The position numbers and the translations under genes were made by a program. The notes beneath the pieces are model-generated. The model saw only the letters and a program-made list of their open reading frames with translations. It was not told the origin of the DNA and did not search any database. From an uncultured Campylobacteraceae bacterium (GTDB lineage Bacteria > Campylobacterota > Campylobacteria > Campylobacterales > Arcobacteraceae), in NCBI GenBank assembly GCA_913057765.1, contig CAJXPH010000146.1, positions 1-6,780 of the forward strand: a stretch of 6,780 nucleotides of DNA. Direction: 5' to 3'. The first letter of the stretch is position 1. Each line of letters opens with the position of its first letter. Below are positions 1 to 6,266 of the stretch, piece by piece.

Positions 1-29
1 CGGCAGCGTCAGATGTGTATAAGAGACAG
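1..29 (+). other. Illumina Nextera read-1 adapter (artificial sequence)
   Basis: Bases 1-10 are the end of the Nextera read-1 tail and bases 11-29 are the 19-bp Tn5 mosaic end AGATGTGTATAAGAGACAG, which matches the commercial transposase adapter exactly. This is untrimmed library sequence and not part of the genome. It cuts the metallophosphoesterase gene that runs into it. It pairs as an inverted repeat with the copy near 6735, which could mislead a repeat or transposon finder. Confidence 0.98.
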
Positions 30-292
30 TTATAATCATGATTACCTTCTAAATATATTATTTGAATATCTTTTGCTAGTTCATTTATAATATTAAGGAG
101 TTCTTGATTTCTTTTTATAAAATATTCACTCTCACCAGATATGAAATCAAACATATCTCCCATCAAAAAAAGCTGAGTTGTATTAATTTCTTTATTTTGT
201 AACTTCTTTAAAAAAATTAAAAACTCAGGTTTTCTTTCATTGTAATGAGAATCAGCTACAAATATAGCTCCAGGATCAATACTAAGGTACAT
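30..292 (-). CDS. LpxH-like metallophosphoesterase, N-terminal part (cut by contig end)
   Basis: This is the first 87 codons of a calcineurin-type metallophosphoesterase; the rest is lost at the adapter junction. Three metal-binding motifs of the family are visible in the expected order: D14-x-H16 (ADSHY), G45-D46-x2-D49 (GDMFD) and G83-N84-H85-D86 just before the cut. The opening, with a short beta strand leading into the DSH motif, resembles the UDP-2,3-diacylglucosamine diphosphatase (LpxH) type of Campylobacterota, which removes UMP in lipid A synthesis at the inner membrane. The exact substrate is inferred, because other phosphoesterases share these motifs and the C-terminal half is absent. 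The ATG chosen lies inside the end of argC, with an 11-base overlap and no strong ribosome binding site, so translation is probably coupled to argC. It is the third gene of the greA-argC operon. The truncation is technical and does not make this a pseudogene. Confidence 0.82.
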
Positions 293-1286
293 AAGCTATT
301 TTAGGAATCCCTTCACCTTCATCAAATCCACACATGATGTTTGCATTTACAACTGCCTGAGATGAAGCACCTCTTAACAAATTATCGATTGATGAATTAA
401 TATATAACGCTTTACCATTTCTTGCAACAAAAATATCACAAAAATTTGTTCCCGCAGTTGATTTTAAATCTACAGGAGTATTTCTAACTCGTACAAATTC
501 ATTATTTGCATAAGTATCTTTTAAAATCTTTTCAACATCTATTTCATCTTTTAGTGTTGCAAAAATAGATACTAACATGCCTCTACTAACTGGCAATAAA
601 TGAGGTACAAAATTTATTTGGAAACTCTTTTCTTTTAAAAGTTTAACTTTTTCTTCAATTTCAGGCATATGTCTATGTTTAAAAGGATTATAAGAATGAC
701 AGTTTTCATTTAAATTAACAAAATGTGCTATTTCACTCAATTTTTTTCCCGCTCCACTTACACCTGATTTAGCATCAATAAAGATTTGAGTTTCTTCTTG
801 AATAAAATCTACGAAAGGTAGTAATGCTAATAAAGAAGCTGTCGGGTAACAACCAGGATTTGCAACTAGTTTTGCATTTTTTAAATCATCTTTATAATAT
901 TCTGGTAATCCATATACAGAGTCTTTTATATGCTCTTTATCCTCATGAGGACAATAGTGTTCTTCATATGTATCTAACTCAAGTCTATAATCAGCTGATA
1001 AATCAACTACTTTTACGTCAAGTTCTAATAACTCTTTAGCAAAATACATCGAAGTCTTATGTGGCAATGCCAAAAATGCTAAGTCAGCAACTTTAGCTAC
1101 TTCTTTTGCATTTGCTTTTGAAACTTCAATATTTATTACATCTTTCAAACATGGATGTAAATCTTGAACATTTTCCTCACCTGTAGAGTTTGCAATATAA
1201 GTAATATCAAATTTTGGGTGTGTTATTAATATTTTTATTAATTCTAATCCAGTATAACCACTAGCTCCAATAATTGCTACATTCAT
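282..1286 (-). CDS. argC: N-acetyl-gamma-glutamyl-phosphate reductase
   Basis: ArgC catalyses the NADPH-dependent reduction of N-acetyl-glutamyl-5-phosphate to the semialdehyde, the third step of arginine biosynthesis, in the cytoplasm. The 334-residue length is normal for the family. The N-terminal Rossmann fold starts with GASGYTG (residues 7-13). The catalytic cysteine is C146 in ANPGCYPT. Other family landmarks are SGVSGAGK (174-181), HRHMPEI (204-210), the FVPHLLPVSRG segment (226-236) and DNLLRGASSQA (301-311) near the C-terminus. The start ATG overlaps the greA stop by one base (TAATG), and AAGGAG lies 11 bases upstream inside greA (1298-1303), so expression is probably coupled to greA. 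No arginine-repressor box stands directly before it. No other arg gene is adjacent; argH lies about 2.2 kb beyond its start on the same strand, separated by opposing genes. All key residues are present. Confidence 0.97.
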   Translation of the reverse strand: MNVAIIGASGYTGLELIKILITHPKFDITYIANSTGEENVQDLHPCLKDVINIEVSKANAKEVAKVADLAFLALPHKTSMYFAKELLELDVKVVDLSADYRLELDTYEEHYCPHEDKEHIKDSVYGLPEYYKDDLKNAKLVANPGCYPTASLLALLPFVDFIQEETQIFIDAKSGVSGAGKKLSEIAHFVNLNENCHSYNPFKHRHMPEIEEKVKLLKEKSFQINFVPHLLPVSRGMLVSIFATLKDEIDVEKILKDTYANNEFVRVRNTPVDLKSTAGTNFCDIFVARNGKALYINSSIDNLLRGASSQAVVNANIMCGFDEGEGIPKIAYVP

Positions 1287-1771
1287 TATAGTTCTAACTC
1301 CTTATATCCTACGCTAAGTATTTCAAATGATTTTTGTCCACCAGGTAAAGTAGCTGTAATCTCATCACCCTCTTCTTTTCCTAAAAGTTGTTTTGCTAAA
1401 GGAGAGTTAAAAGATATTAAACCTTTTTCAGCATTAGATTCTACACCACCAACTATTGCGTAAAGAAACTCTTCCTCTGTATTACAATCAACAAGTTCAA
1501 CAGTTGAACCAAAACTAACTTTATCATGTGGAAGTGTTTCTGGATCGATAATAACTGCTTTACTAATAACTGCACCTAATTCAGCAATTTGAACATCAAT
1601 TAAAGCTAACTTTTCTTTTGCAGCATGATATTCTGCATTTTCTTTTAAATCACCTAGTTGTCTTGCTTCTTCTAAGGCAATTACTGTTTCAGGTCTCTCT
1701 TCTTTTTTATAAAAATTTAATTCACTTGTTATTTTTTGGTATCCGACTCGTGTCATTGGCTCTTTATCCAT
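1286..1771 (-). CDS. greA: Transcription elongation factor GreA
   Basis: GreA binds the secondary channel of RNA polymerase and stimulates cleavage of backtracked RNA so that stalled complexes can resume. The 161-residue protein has the N-terminal coiled coil (about residues 10-75) with the tip motif GDLKENAEYHAA (40-51); D41 and E44 match the acidic tip residues that act at the polymerase active site. The C-terminal FKBP-like domain contains the FGSTVEL strand (88-94) and ends with GGQKSFEILSVGYKEL (144-159), as in the family. The frame stays open upstream to another ATG at 1909, but that extension adds 46 residues with no GreA similarity, crosses tcdA on the other strand, and lacks a ribosome binding site. 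The ATG at 1771 has a perfect AGGAGG six bases upstream and gives the usual family length and the typical 'M...PMT' opening. It is the first gene of the operon with argC and the LpxH-like gene. Confidence 0.97.
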   Translation of the reverse strand: MDKEPMTRVGYQKITSELNFYKKEERPETVIALEEARQLGDLKENAEYHAAKEKLALIDVQIAELGAVISKAVIIDPETLPHDKVSFGSTVELVDCNTEEEFLYAIVGGVESNAEKGLISFNSPLAKQLLGKEEGDEITATLPGGQKSFEILSVGYKELEL

Positions 1772-1777
1772 AGAAAG

Positions 1778-1783
1778 CCTCCT
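1778..1783 (-). promoter_or_regulatory. greA ribosome binding site AGGAGG
   Basis: A full AGGAGG (cctcct on the plus strand) lies six bases before the ATG at 1771. It decides the greA start against the longer open frame beginning at 1909. It is the strongest Shine-Dalgarno sequence in the window. Confidence 0.9.
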
Positions 1784-1816
1784 AATATATAAATTTATTT
1801 TTTTAGTTAAATATTT

Positions 1817-1824
1817 GATATAAT
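1817..1824 (+). promoter_or_regulatory. Probable -10 box of tcdA (gaTATAAT)
   Basis: A perfect TATAAT (1819-1824), preceded by G-A and a run of T/A-rich sequence, matches the extended -10 style of Campylobacterota sigma70 promoters. It predicts a transcript starting near 1831, about 20 bases before the tcdA ATG. The 79-bp gap between the greA and tcdA starts is the only room for both divergent promoters. Confidence 0.6.
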
Positions 1825-1825
1825 A
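1820..1825 (-). promoter_or_regulatory. Probable -10 box of the greA-argC operon
   Basis: On the minus strand TATTAT (five of six matches to TATAAT) sits 48 bases before the greA ATG, which predicts a leader of about 40 nt carrying the AGGAGG site. No clear -35 box is seen, which is normal for sigma70 promoters in Campylobacterota. It overlaps the opposing tcdA -10 box almost completely. A TATATT nearer the gene was considered but would place transcription start at or inside the ribosome binding site. Confidence 0.45.
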
Positions 1826-1850
1826 GCGAAATTTTAATAAAAGAGTATAA

Positions 1851-2501
1851 ATGCAAAGATATGATAGAACAGTGAAACTTTTTGGTGAAGAAAACTTTAA
1901 TGCCTTCAAAAATACAAAACTAATACTACTAGGAGTTGGTGGAGTTGGAAGCTTTGCCCTTGATTCGCTTTATAATACAGGAATCACTGATATAACGATT
2001 GTTGACTTTGATACATACGAAGAATCAAACATGAATAGACAACTTGGAAGTCATGGAAATCTAGATAGAATCAAAGTTGAAGTATTAAAAGAAAAATACC
2101 CTGAAGTTACACCTATAAATGTAAATATTACTCCAGAATGGATAGATAATTTTGATTTTTCATCGTATGATTATATTTTAGATGCAATTGATGATATAAA
2201 ACCAAAAGTTCATTTAATCAATAAATATTACACAAAAGTTATAACAACAAGTGGTAGTGCAAAAAGAATTGATCCTAGTAAAATTGAATATAAATCAATT
2301 TGGGAAACATTTAATGACCCATTTATAAGAAAAATAAGATATGAACTTAAAAAAATTGGATTTAAGAAAAAGTTTAAAGTTGTATTCTCTAGTGAAGAGC
2401 CAAAGTGCCTTGAAAAAGGAAGTTTTGAAGCAGTAACAGGTTCATTTGGATTTATGATGGCTTCCCTTACAATCCAAAAGATAATAGCTAAAAAGAAATA
2501 A
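1851..2501 (+). CDS. tcdA: tRNA threonylcarbamoyladenosine dehydratase, short form (ThiF/E1-like)
   Basis: TcdA (CsdL/YgdL family) uses ATP to cyclise the t6A base at position 37 of ANN-decoding tRNAs to ct6A. The sequence shows the E1-like nucleotide-binding loop GVGGVGS (28-34), an acidic strand end VDFD (51-54), N60-x-N62-R63-Q64 with the arginine that contacts ATP, and DAID (111-114). The segments TTSGSAKRIDPSKI (132-145), DPFIRKIRYELKK (156-168) and VVFSSEE (177-183), then the closing FGF (199-201), separate this family from ThiF and MoeB. At 216 residues it is about 50 shorter than E. coli TcdA. The loss lies mainly between the FSSEE segment and the C-terminal helix, and C186 is the only cysteine. 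The zinc-binding CxxC pairs of ThiF/MoeB are absent. The ribosome binding site is weak (AAGAG, five bases before ATG). It transcribes away from greA and toward cheV. Confidence 0.88.
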   Translation: MQRYDRTVKLFGEENFNAFKNTKLILLGVGGVGSFALDSLYNTGITDITIVDFDTYEESNMNRQLGSHGNLDRIKVEVLKEKYPEVTPINVNITPEWIDNFDFSSYDYILDAIDDIKPKVHLINKYYTKVITTSGSAKRIDPSKIEYKSIWETFNDPFIRKIRYELKKIGFKKKFKVVFSSEEPKCLEKGSFEAVTGSFGFMMASLTIQKIIAKKK

Positions 2502-2516
2502 AATAATTTTTTAAAG

Positions 2517-2544
2517 TTAACTGTAAGATAAAAAGCAATATAAT
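2517..2544 (+). promoter_or_regulatory. Probable cheV promoter
   Basis: A perfect TATAAT at 2539-2544 lies 27 bases before the cheV ATG. A loose -35-like TTAACT at 2517-2522 is separated from it by 16 bases. Nothing resembling a flagellar sigma28 or sigma54 promoter is visible, so cheV appears to use the housekeeping sigma factor. No terminator separates tcdA from cheV, so readthrough from tcdA is also possible. Confidence 0.5.
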
Positions 2545-2571
2545 TTAGCAATAAAGTAAAAAAGGGTATTC

Positions 2572-3474
2572 ATGAGTGGCATTAATAGTGTTGAGCAAAT
2601 GACTCAAGGCCATCTTAGAAACGTGCAACAATTAGCTGTGTTCTATACTGGTCATAATAATATTTATGCAATTAATATTGCAAAAGTAAAAGCATTTATA
2701 ATAACAGAAGAAGTAACAATCAATGATACACCTACTGATACAAAAGTAGTAGCAGGAATAGCAACAATTAGAGGGGAACCTATAACATTAATTAATCTTG
2801 ATGCATGGTTAGGACTACCTACTATGGAAATACAAGAATATAAACTAATAATTTATTGTGAATTTAATCATAAAAAAGTTGGTTTTTTAATTAAAGATAT
2901 GCTTGATATTGTTGAAAAAACTACTGAGGAATTAAGACATTCAGAAGAAACAAATGCAAAAATTACGTATACAACCTATGTAAAAGTTCAAGATAAAGAT
3001 GAATTATGTACAGTATTTAATGCAGAGCAACTTCTACAAGACTTAGGTTGGGTTGATGATGGAGATGAAACATTAAATAAATATGTAGAATCACCTTTTA
3101 GTTCAAAAAAACTAGTTCTTGCAGCAGAAGATTCTGGAGTAGCAAGAGAAATATTAACAAAATTCTTTAATAAAGCAAAAGTAAACTTTGAAATTTATAA
3201 GAATGGATCACTTCTTTTACAAAGAATAGAAGAATTAGATCCAAATGATATTGCATTAATTGTAACAGATATTGAAATGCCAGAAACTGACGGTTTCCAA
3301 GTAGCTTCATTTATAAAAACAAATAGTACTTATTCAAGTATCCCTGTGGTAGTAAACTCTTCTATGACAACAGATGCAGTAAGAAATAAAATGAATAGTA
3401 TAGGTGTAGATGGATTTATTGGAAAAACTGATATTCAAGCACTTTATAGTGTTACAAAACAATTTTTAGGCTAA
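2572..3474 (+). CDS. cheV: Chemotaxis coupling protein CheV (CheW + receiver)
   Basis: CheV links chemoreceptors to the kinase CheA through its CheW domain and can tune or drain the signal through a phosphorylatable receiver domain. The 300-residue protein has the CheW-like domain at about residues 18-160, with FYTGHNNIYAINIAKV (24-39) and IRGEPITLINLDAWL (66-80) as typical segments. After a short linker the receiver follows at about 178-300: acidic pocket E186-D187 in AAEDS, phosphoacceptor D233 in VTDIEMPETDG, S263 at the switch Ser/Thr position, and K285 in GFIGK. The residue after the lysine is T286 in place of the usual proline. AAAGGG five bases before the ATG supports the start. It is cytoplasmic and expected at the polar receptor array. 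No cheA or cheW gene is present here. A strong terminator follows immediately. Confidence 0.95.
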   Translation: MSGINSVEQMTQGHLRNVQQLAVFYTGHNNIYAINIAKVKAFIITEEVTINDTPTDTKVVAGIATIRGEPITLINLDAWLGLPTMEIQEYKLIIYCEFNHKKVGFLIKDMLDIVEKTTEELRHSEETNAKITYTTYVKVQDKDELCTVFNAEQLLQDLGWVDDGDETLNKYVESPFSSKKLVLAAEDSGVAREILTKFFNKAKVNFEIYKNGSLLLQRIEELDPNDIALIVTDIEMPETDGFQVASFIKTNSTYSSIPVVVNSSMTTDAVRNKMNSIGVDGFIGKTDIQALYSVTKQFLG

Positions 3475-3486
3475 GACTTACCTACT

Positions 3487-3520
3487 AAATAGATGAGAAA
3501 CTCTTCTCATCTATTTTTTT
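3487..3520 (+). terminator. Rho-independent terminator after cheV
   Basis: A perfect 13-bp stem (3487-3499 with 3504-3516) with the four-base loop ACTC is followed by a T run to 3520, 13 bases after the cheV stop. It lies in the convergent gap between cheV and argH. Read from the other strand the hairpin is the same, but only three T bases follow, so it may stop argH transcripts less efficiently. Confidence 0.9.
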
Positions 3521-3527
3521 AACTTAT

Positions 3528-4910
3528 TTACTTTTCTAACCATTCTTCAAAAACTTTTATTTGTTCAACAGTTTGAAGTGTAGATGTTCCACCAAATGAT
3601 TTTCTTGCGTTCATCGAATTTCTTAAATCTAAATACATAATAATTTCATCATCAATATCTCTTATTACATCATTTGAACTTCTAATTTCTTCAATTGTAA
3701 GTTCAGAAATATCTTTATTTAAAGAGTTTGCACATGCGACAACATCTTTTGTAATATAATATGCAGTTCTAAATGGCATATTTTGTTTTTGAACTAAATA
3801 ATCTGCTAAATCAGTAGCACTTAAATGTCCAATTTTACAAGCATTTTCCATCTTATCAACATTTACAATCATAGTTTTAATTACTTCATTTAAAATCTTT
3901 AAAGATATCTCAATAGTTTTAACTGAATCAAAAACACCTTCTTTATCTTCTTGAGTATCCTTATTATAAGCTAATGGTAAACCTTTCATAACTGTAAAAA
4001 GTGAAATTAAGTTTCCATAAACACGACCAGTTTTTCCACGTAAGAGTTCTGGTACATCTGGATTTTTCTTTTGTGGCATAATTGATGATGTTGTAGCATA
4101 CTCATCACTCATTCTAATAAATTGGAATTCATAAGATGACCATGTTACTAGTTCTTCAGATATTCTACTTATATGCATCATAGAAGTAGAAATATTGAAT
4201 AAAATCTCTAAAGCGAAATCTCTATCTGAAACACTATCCATAGCATGTGCAGTTGGCGCTTTAAACCCAAGTTTAGAAGCAGTACTATCTCTATTAATAT
4301 TATGAGGAGTTCCAGCTAATGCTGCACTTCCTAGAGGTGAATAATTGTTTCTTTCATATGAACTCTCAAATCTTTCAAAATCTCTTTTAAACATATTTGC
4401 ATAAGCTAACATGTGATAACCAAAATTAAGTGGTTGAGCATGTTGTAAATGTGTCATTCCAGGAATTAAAGTTGTCGTATGCTTATCTGCAACTTGGACA
4501 AAAGTTCCTACTAATTCTTTTAGTAGTTCTTTAATACTTAATGATTTTTCTTGAACATAAAGTCTAAAGTCTGTAGCAACTTGATCATTTCTACTTCTAG
4601 CAGTGTGAAGTCTTTTACCAGGTTCACCAATGATTTCAGTTAATCTATTTTCAACTGCCATGTGAATATCTTCATAAGCTAAAGAAAATTCAAATTTACC
4701 TGATTCTATTTCTTCTTTTACTTGTAATAAACCATTTTCTATAGATTCTTGTTCTTCATTAGTTAATACACCTTGTTCACATAACATTTGTGAATGAGCA
4801 ATAGAACCTTTAATATCTTGAGAATATAACTCTTTATCAAACATAATTGAAGCATTGAATTCATCTAGAATTTGTGCATTTGTATTTTTTAAAATTTGTT
4901 CAGTAGACAT
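3528..4910 (-). CDS. argH: Argininosuccinate lyase
   Basis: ArgH splits argininosuccinate into arginine and fumarate, the last step of arginine synthesis, as a cytoplasmic homotetramer. The 460 residues match the family's usual length (E. coli about 457). Fumarase/aspartase-superfamily landmarks are all present: the N-terminal ARSRNDQVATD segment (104-114), THLQHAQP with H154 and H157 (153-160), SPLGSAALAGTP (191-202), and the signature SSIMPQKKNPD (275-285), whose serine loop carries the catalytic base. The residue before the loop serines is T274, where many homologues have glycine. The start ATG is preceded by AAAAGGA (4920-4926) with nine bases to the ATG. It appears to have its own promoter in the gap containing a 31-bp palindrome, and it ends convergently against cheV. 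Readthrough from the hemerythrin/membrane-protein unit on the same strand is possible because no classic terminator intervenes. Confidence 0.98.
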   Translation of the reverse strand: MSTEQILKNTNAQILDEFNASIMFDKELYSQDIKGSIAHSQMLCEQGVLTNEEQESIENGLLQVKEEIESGKFEFSLAYEDIHMAVENRLTEIIGEPGKRLHTARSRNDQVATDFRLYVQEKSLSIKELLKELVGTFVQVADKHTTTLIPGMTHLQHAQPLNFGYHMLAYANMFKRDFERFESSYERNNYSPLGSAALAGTPHNINRDSTASKLGFKAPTAHAMDSVSDRDFALEILFNISTSMMHISRISEELVTWSSYEFQFIRMSDEYATTSSIMPQKKNPDVPELLRGKTGRVYGNLISLFTVMKGLPLAYNKDTQEDKEGVFDSVKTIEISLKILNEVIKTMIVNVDKMENACKIGHLSATDLADYLVQKQNMPFRTAYYITKDVVACANSLNKDISELTIEEIRSSNDVIRDIDDEIIMYLDLRNSMNARKSFGGTSTLQTVEQIKVFEEWLEK

Positions 4911-4927
4911 TGATTGCTATCCTTTTA

Positions 4928-4958
4928 TATAATACGCCAAAAATTTTGGCGTATTATA
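4928..4958. promoter_or_regulatory. Perfect 31-bp palindrome in the argH promoter region
   Basis: Two perfect 15-bp arms (4928-4942 and 4944-4958) surround a single central A, with core TACGCC...GGCGTA. The element fills much of the 73-bp gap between the membrane-protein stop and the argH start. Neither direction has a T run after the stem, so it does not look like a standard terminator. It could be an operator for a dimeric regulator, since it covers the likely argH -10 box, or an RNA hairpin that pauses or protects the transcript from the upstream genes. The sequence does not match the ArgR box pattern (TGAAT...ATTCA). Confidence 0.6.
4953..4958 (-). promoter_or_regulatory. Probable -10 box of argH
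   Basis: On the minus strand TATAAT forms the outer part of the palindrome's first arm, 42 bases before the argH ATG. Transcription would start near 4946, so the leader would begin inside the palindrome. A second TATTAT in the other arm (4929-4934) would give a leader too short to include the AAAAGGA ribosome binding site. Confidence 0.45.
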
Positions 4959-4983
4959 ACACAATAGCTATTAAGAAGATTTA

Positions 4984-6264
4984 TTAAGAAGGCATTTGAA
5001 AACTTGACATATCCATAGGGTCTGTTTTCGCAATTTTACTATATTTTTTTATTGCAAGTATTAAATTTAATAGGAAAAAAAGATTTGAAAATATAAATAA
5101 TATAGCTCCTATATACAAAAATATTACGGATAAAAAGAATGCTAAAATAAAAAACAACAATGAACTAATGTACATGTAGAATTGAATTCTAATCATATCT
5201 TCAATAATTAATTCTCTCATAGTAGGAACAGTAAAATAACCTTTTGAAGTAAGATGAAACCAACATAAAAAAGGAATAATCTTATATATCATACCTTGTA
5301 ATAAAGAGTATAAAAAGCCTAAGCCAAATAAAATTGATAAAAGATATGAAACATCACTTTTAGCAAAAAGCCAAATAAGTAAAGCGGCTATTAACATATA
5401 TAAAGATGACTTCCAATATAAAAGTGTTACATCAAAAATTGGTCTTCTTCTGTTGTTTAAGCTATGTATTCCAAAATATCCAAATGCCGCTATAACAAGA
5501 ACAAAAAGTGTTTTTACTATCATTAAATCAAAAGAAGCAAATTCAAAGATAACATATGCCAAAAGTAGAAAAATGATAATAAAAGGTACTCTGTTTTCAA
5601 TAAATTTAGGAAAACTTTTTGCTACATAAAACATAGGAATCACTTGAAATGCAACACCCATAATTATCAAAGAGGCAAATCCAAACATACCAAATAATAC
5701 ATGAATACTTACAAATGAATAATGACTCGCTCCAATATTATCAGATATATGAGACCCAGATAAATATAATCCAAGTAAAATAGTGATAAGTCCAACTACT
5801 ACAAATATTCTCATTGTAATTACAGTAGAATTTAGGAACTTGACTTTATATAGAAGTTTTATAGCAACTACAAAGAATGTAATAAATGAAATAGCTAAAA
5901 GTGCTGTTGCTATCATCAATAAAATTTTTAGATGAAGGATAAAATACAGTGCAAAGAGAATTGTTCCTGTTGTTAGAGTTGTATGAACAACATTTGCAAA
6001 AAGTATCGGTCTTTTGATTACAGCACCGGCAAGTACCGGCATCATTTGTTGCATGGCACCCACAATTATCATAGATAAAATACCTAGAGTAAATAAATGT
6101 ACAATGGCAATACTAATATCCGAATATCTATTTAATATAAGTGTTGCATCATTTGTAAGAATTAAAGCACCAATTATAATAGCAAAAATTGGTGCTGTTA
6201 AAAAGAACCTAAAGGGAACTGAGATGGGAGGAGCTTGATCTAAAGAAAGACCTTCATTTAACAT
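4984..6264 (-). CDS. 12-TM membrane protein, heme-copper oxidase subunit I/NnrS-like
   Basis: This 426-residue integral membrane protein has about twelve hydrophobic segments (near 20-37, 51-74, 88-110, 113-137, 150-169, 184-208, 226-246, 249-266, 283-300, 308-332, 361-380, 383-406). TM2 carries H56 in VHLFTLG and TM6 carries H188 in SIHVLFG; both lead into G-x7-G-x6-P (G61/G69/P76 and G195/G203/P210). The same pattern recurs in TM10 (G316/G324/P331) without a histidine; H337 follows it. Twelve helices with a threefold repeat fit the heme-copper oxidase subunit I and NnrS fold, and the H...G...P segments resemble proteins annotated as NnrS-like or cbb3 subunit I-like. The HxxxFGF motif of true NnrS and the multi-histidine TM10 of real oxidases are missing, so oxidase activity is unlikely from what is seen. 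Start: ATG two bases after the hemerythrin stop, with a weak AAAGAG site inside that gene, so translation is coupled. Heme or copper binding in O2/NO response is inference. Confidence 0.7.
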   Translation of the reverse strand: MLNEGLSLDQAPPISVPFRFFLTAPIFAIIIGALILTNDATLILNRYSDISIAIVHLFTLGILSMIIVGAMQQMMPVLAGAVIKRPILFANVVHTTLTTGTILFALYFILHLKILLMIATALLAISFITFFVVAIKLLYKVKFLNSTVITMRIFVVVGLITILLGLYLSGSHISDNIGASHYSFVSIHVLFGMFGFASLIIMGVAFQVIPMFYVAKSFPKFIENRVPFIIIFLLLAYVIFEFASFDLMIVKTLFVLVIAAFGYFGIHSLNNRRRPIFDVTLLYWKSSLYMLIAALLIWLFAKSDVSYLLSILFGLGFLYSLLQGMIYKIIPFLCWFHLTSKGYFTVPTMRELIIEDMIRIQFYMYISSLLFFILAFFLSVIFLYIGAILFIFSNLFFLLNLILAIKKYSKIAKTDPMDMSSFQMPS

Positions 6265-6266
6265 TT

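Noticed and set aside
824..1039. 71-codon open frame on the plus strand inside argC
   Set aside because: It is antisense to the conserved catalytic region of argC, with no ribosome binding site or recognisable protein features.
1772..1909. N-terminal extension of greA by 46 residues from an ATG at 1909
   Set aside because: The extension overlaps tcdA and the divergent promoters, has no GreA similarity and no ribosome binding site. The ATG at 1771 has AGGAGG at ideal spacing.
2228..2551. 107-codon open frame on the minus strand
   Set aside because: It is antisense to the well-supported tcdA coding sequence and the cheV promoter, and its product resembles no family I recognise. It is a shadow of AT-rich coding DNA.
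4928..4958. Palindrome as a rho-independent terminator or ArgR box
   Set aside because: No T run follows the stem in either direction, and the arms do not resemble the TGAAT/ATTCA arms of known ARG boxes. It is kept as an unexplained element.
6014..6238. 74-codon open frame on the plus strand inside the membrane-protein gene
   Set aside because: It is antisense to the TM1-TM2 coding region of that gene, and its composition follows from the complementary coding strand.
4984..6264. Naming the membrane protein NnrS or a cbb3 oxidase subunit
   Set aside because: The HxxxFGF-type motif of NnrS and the TM10 histidines of oxidase subunit I are not present, so only a superfamily-level label is supported.
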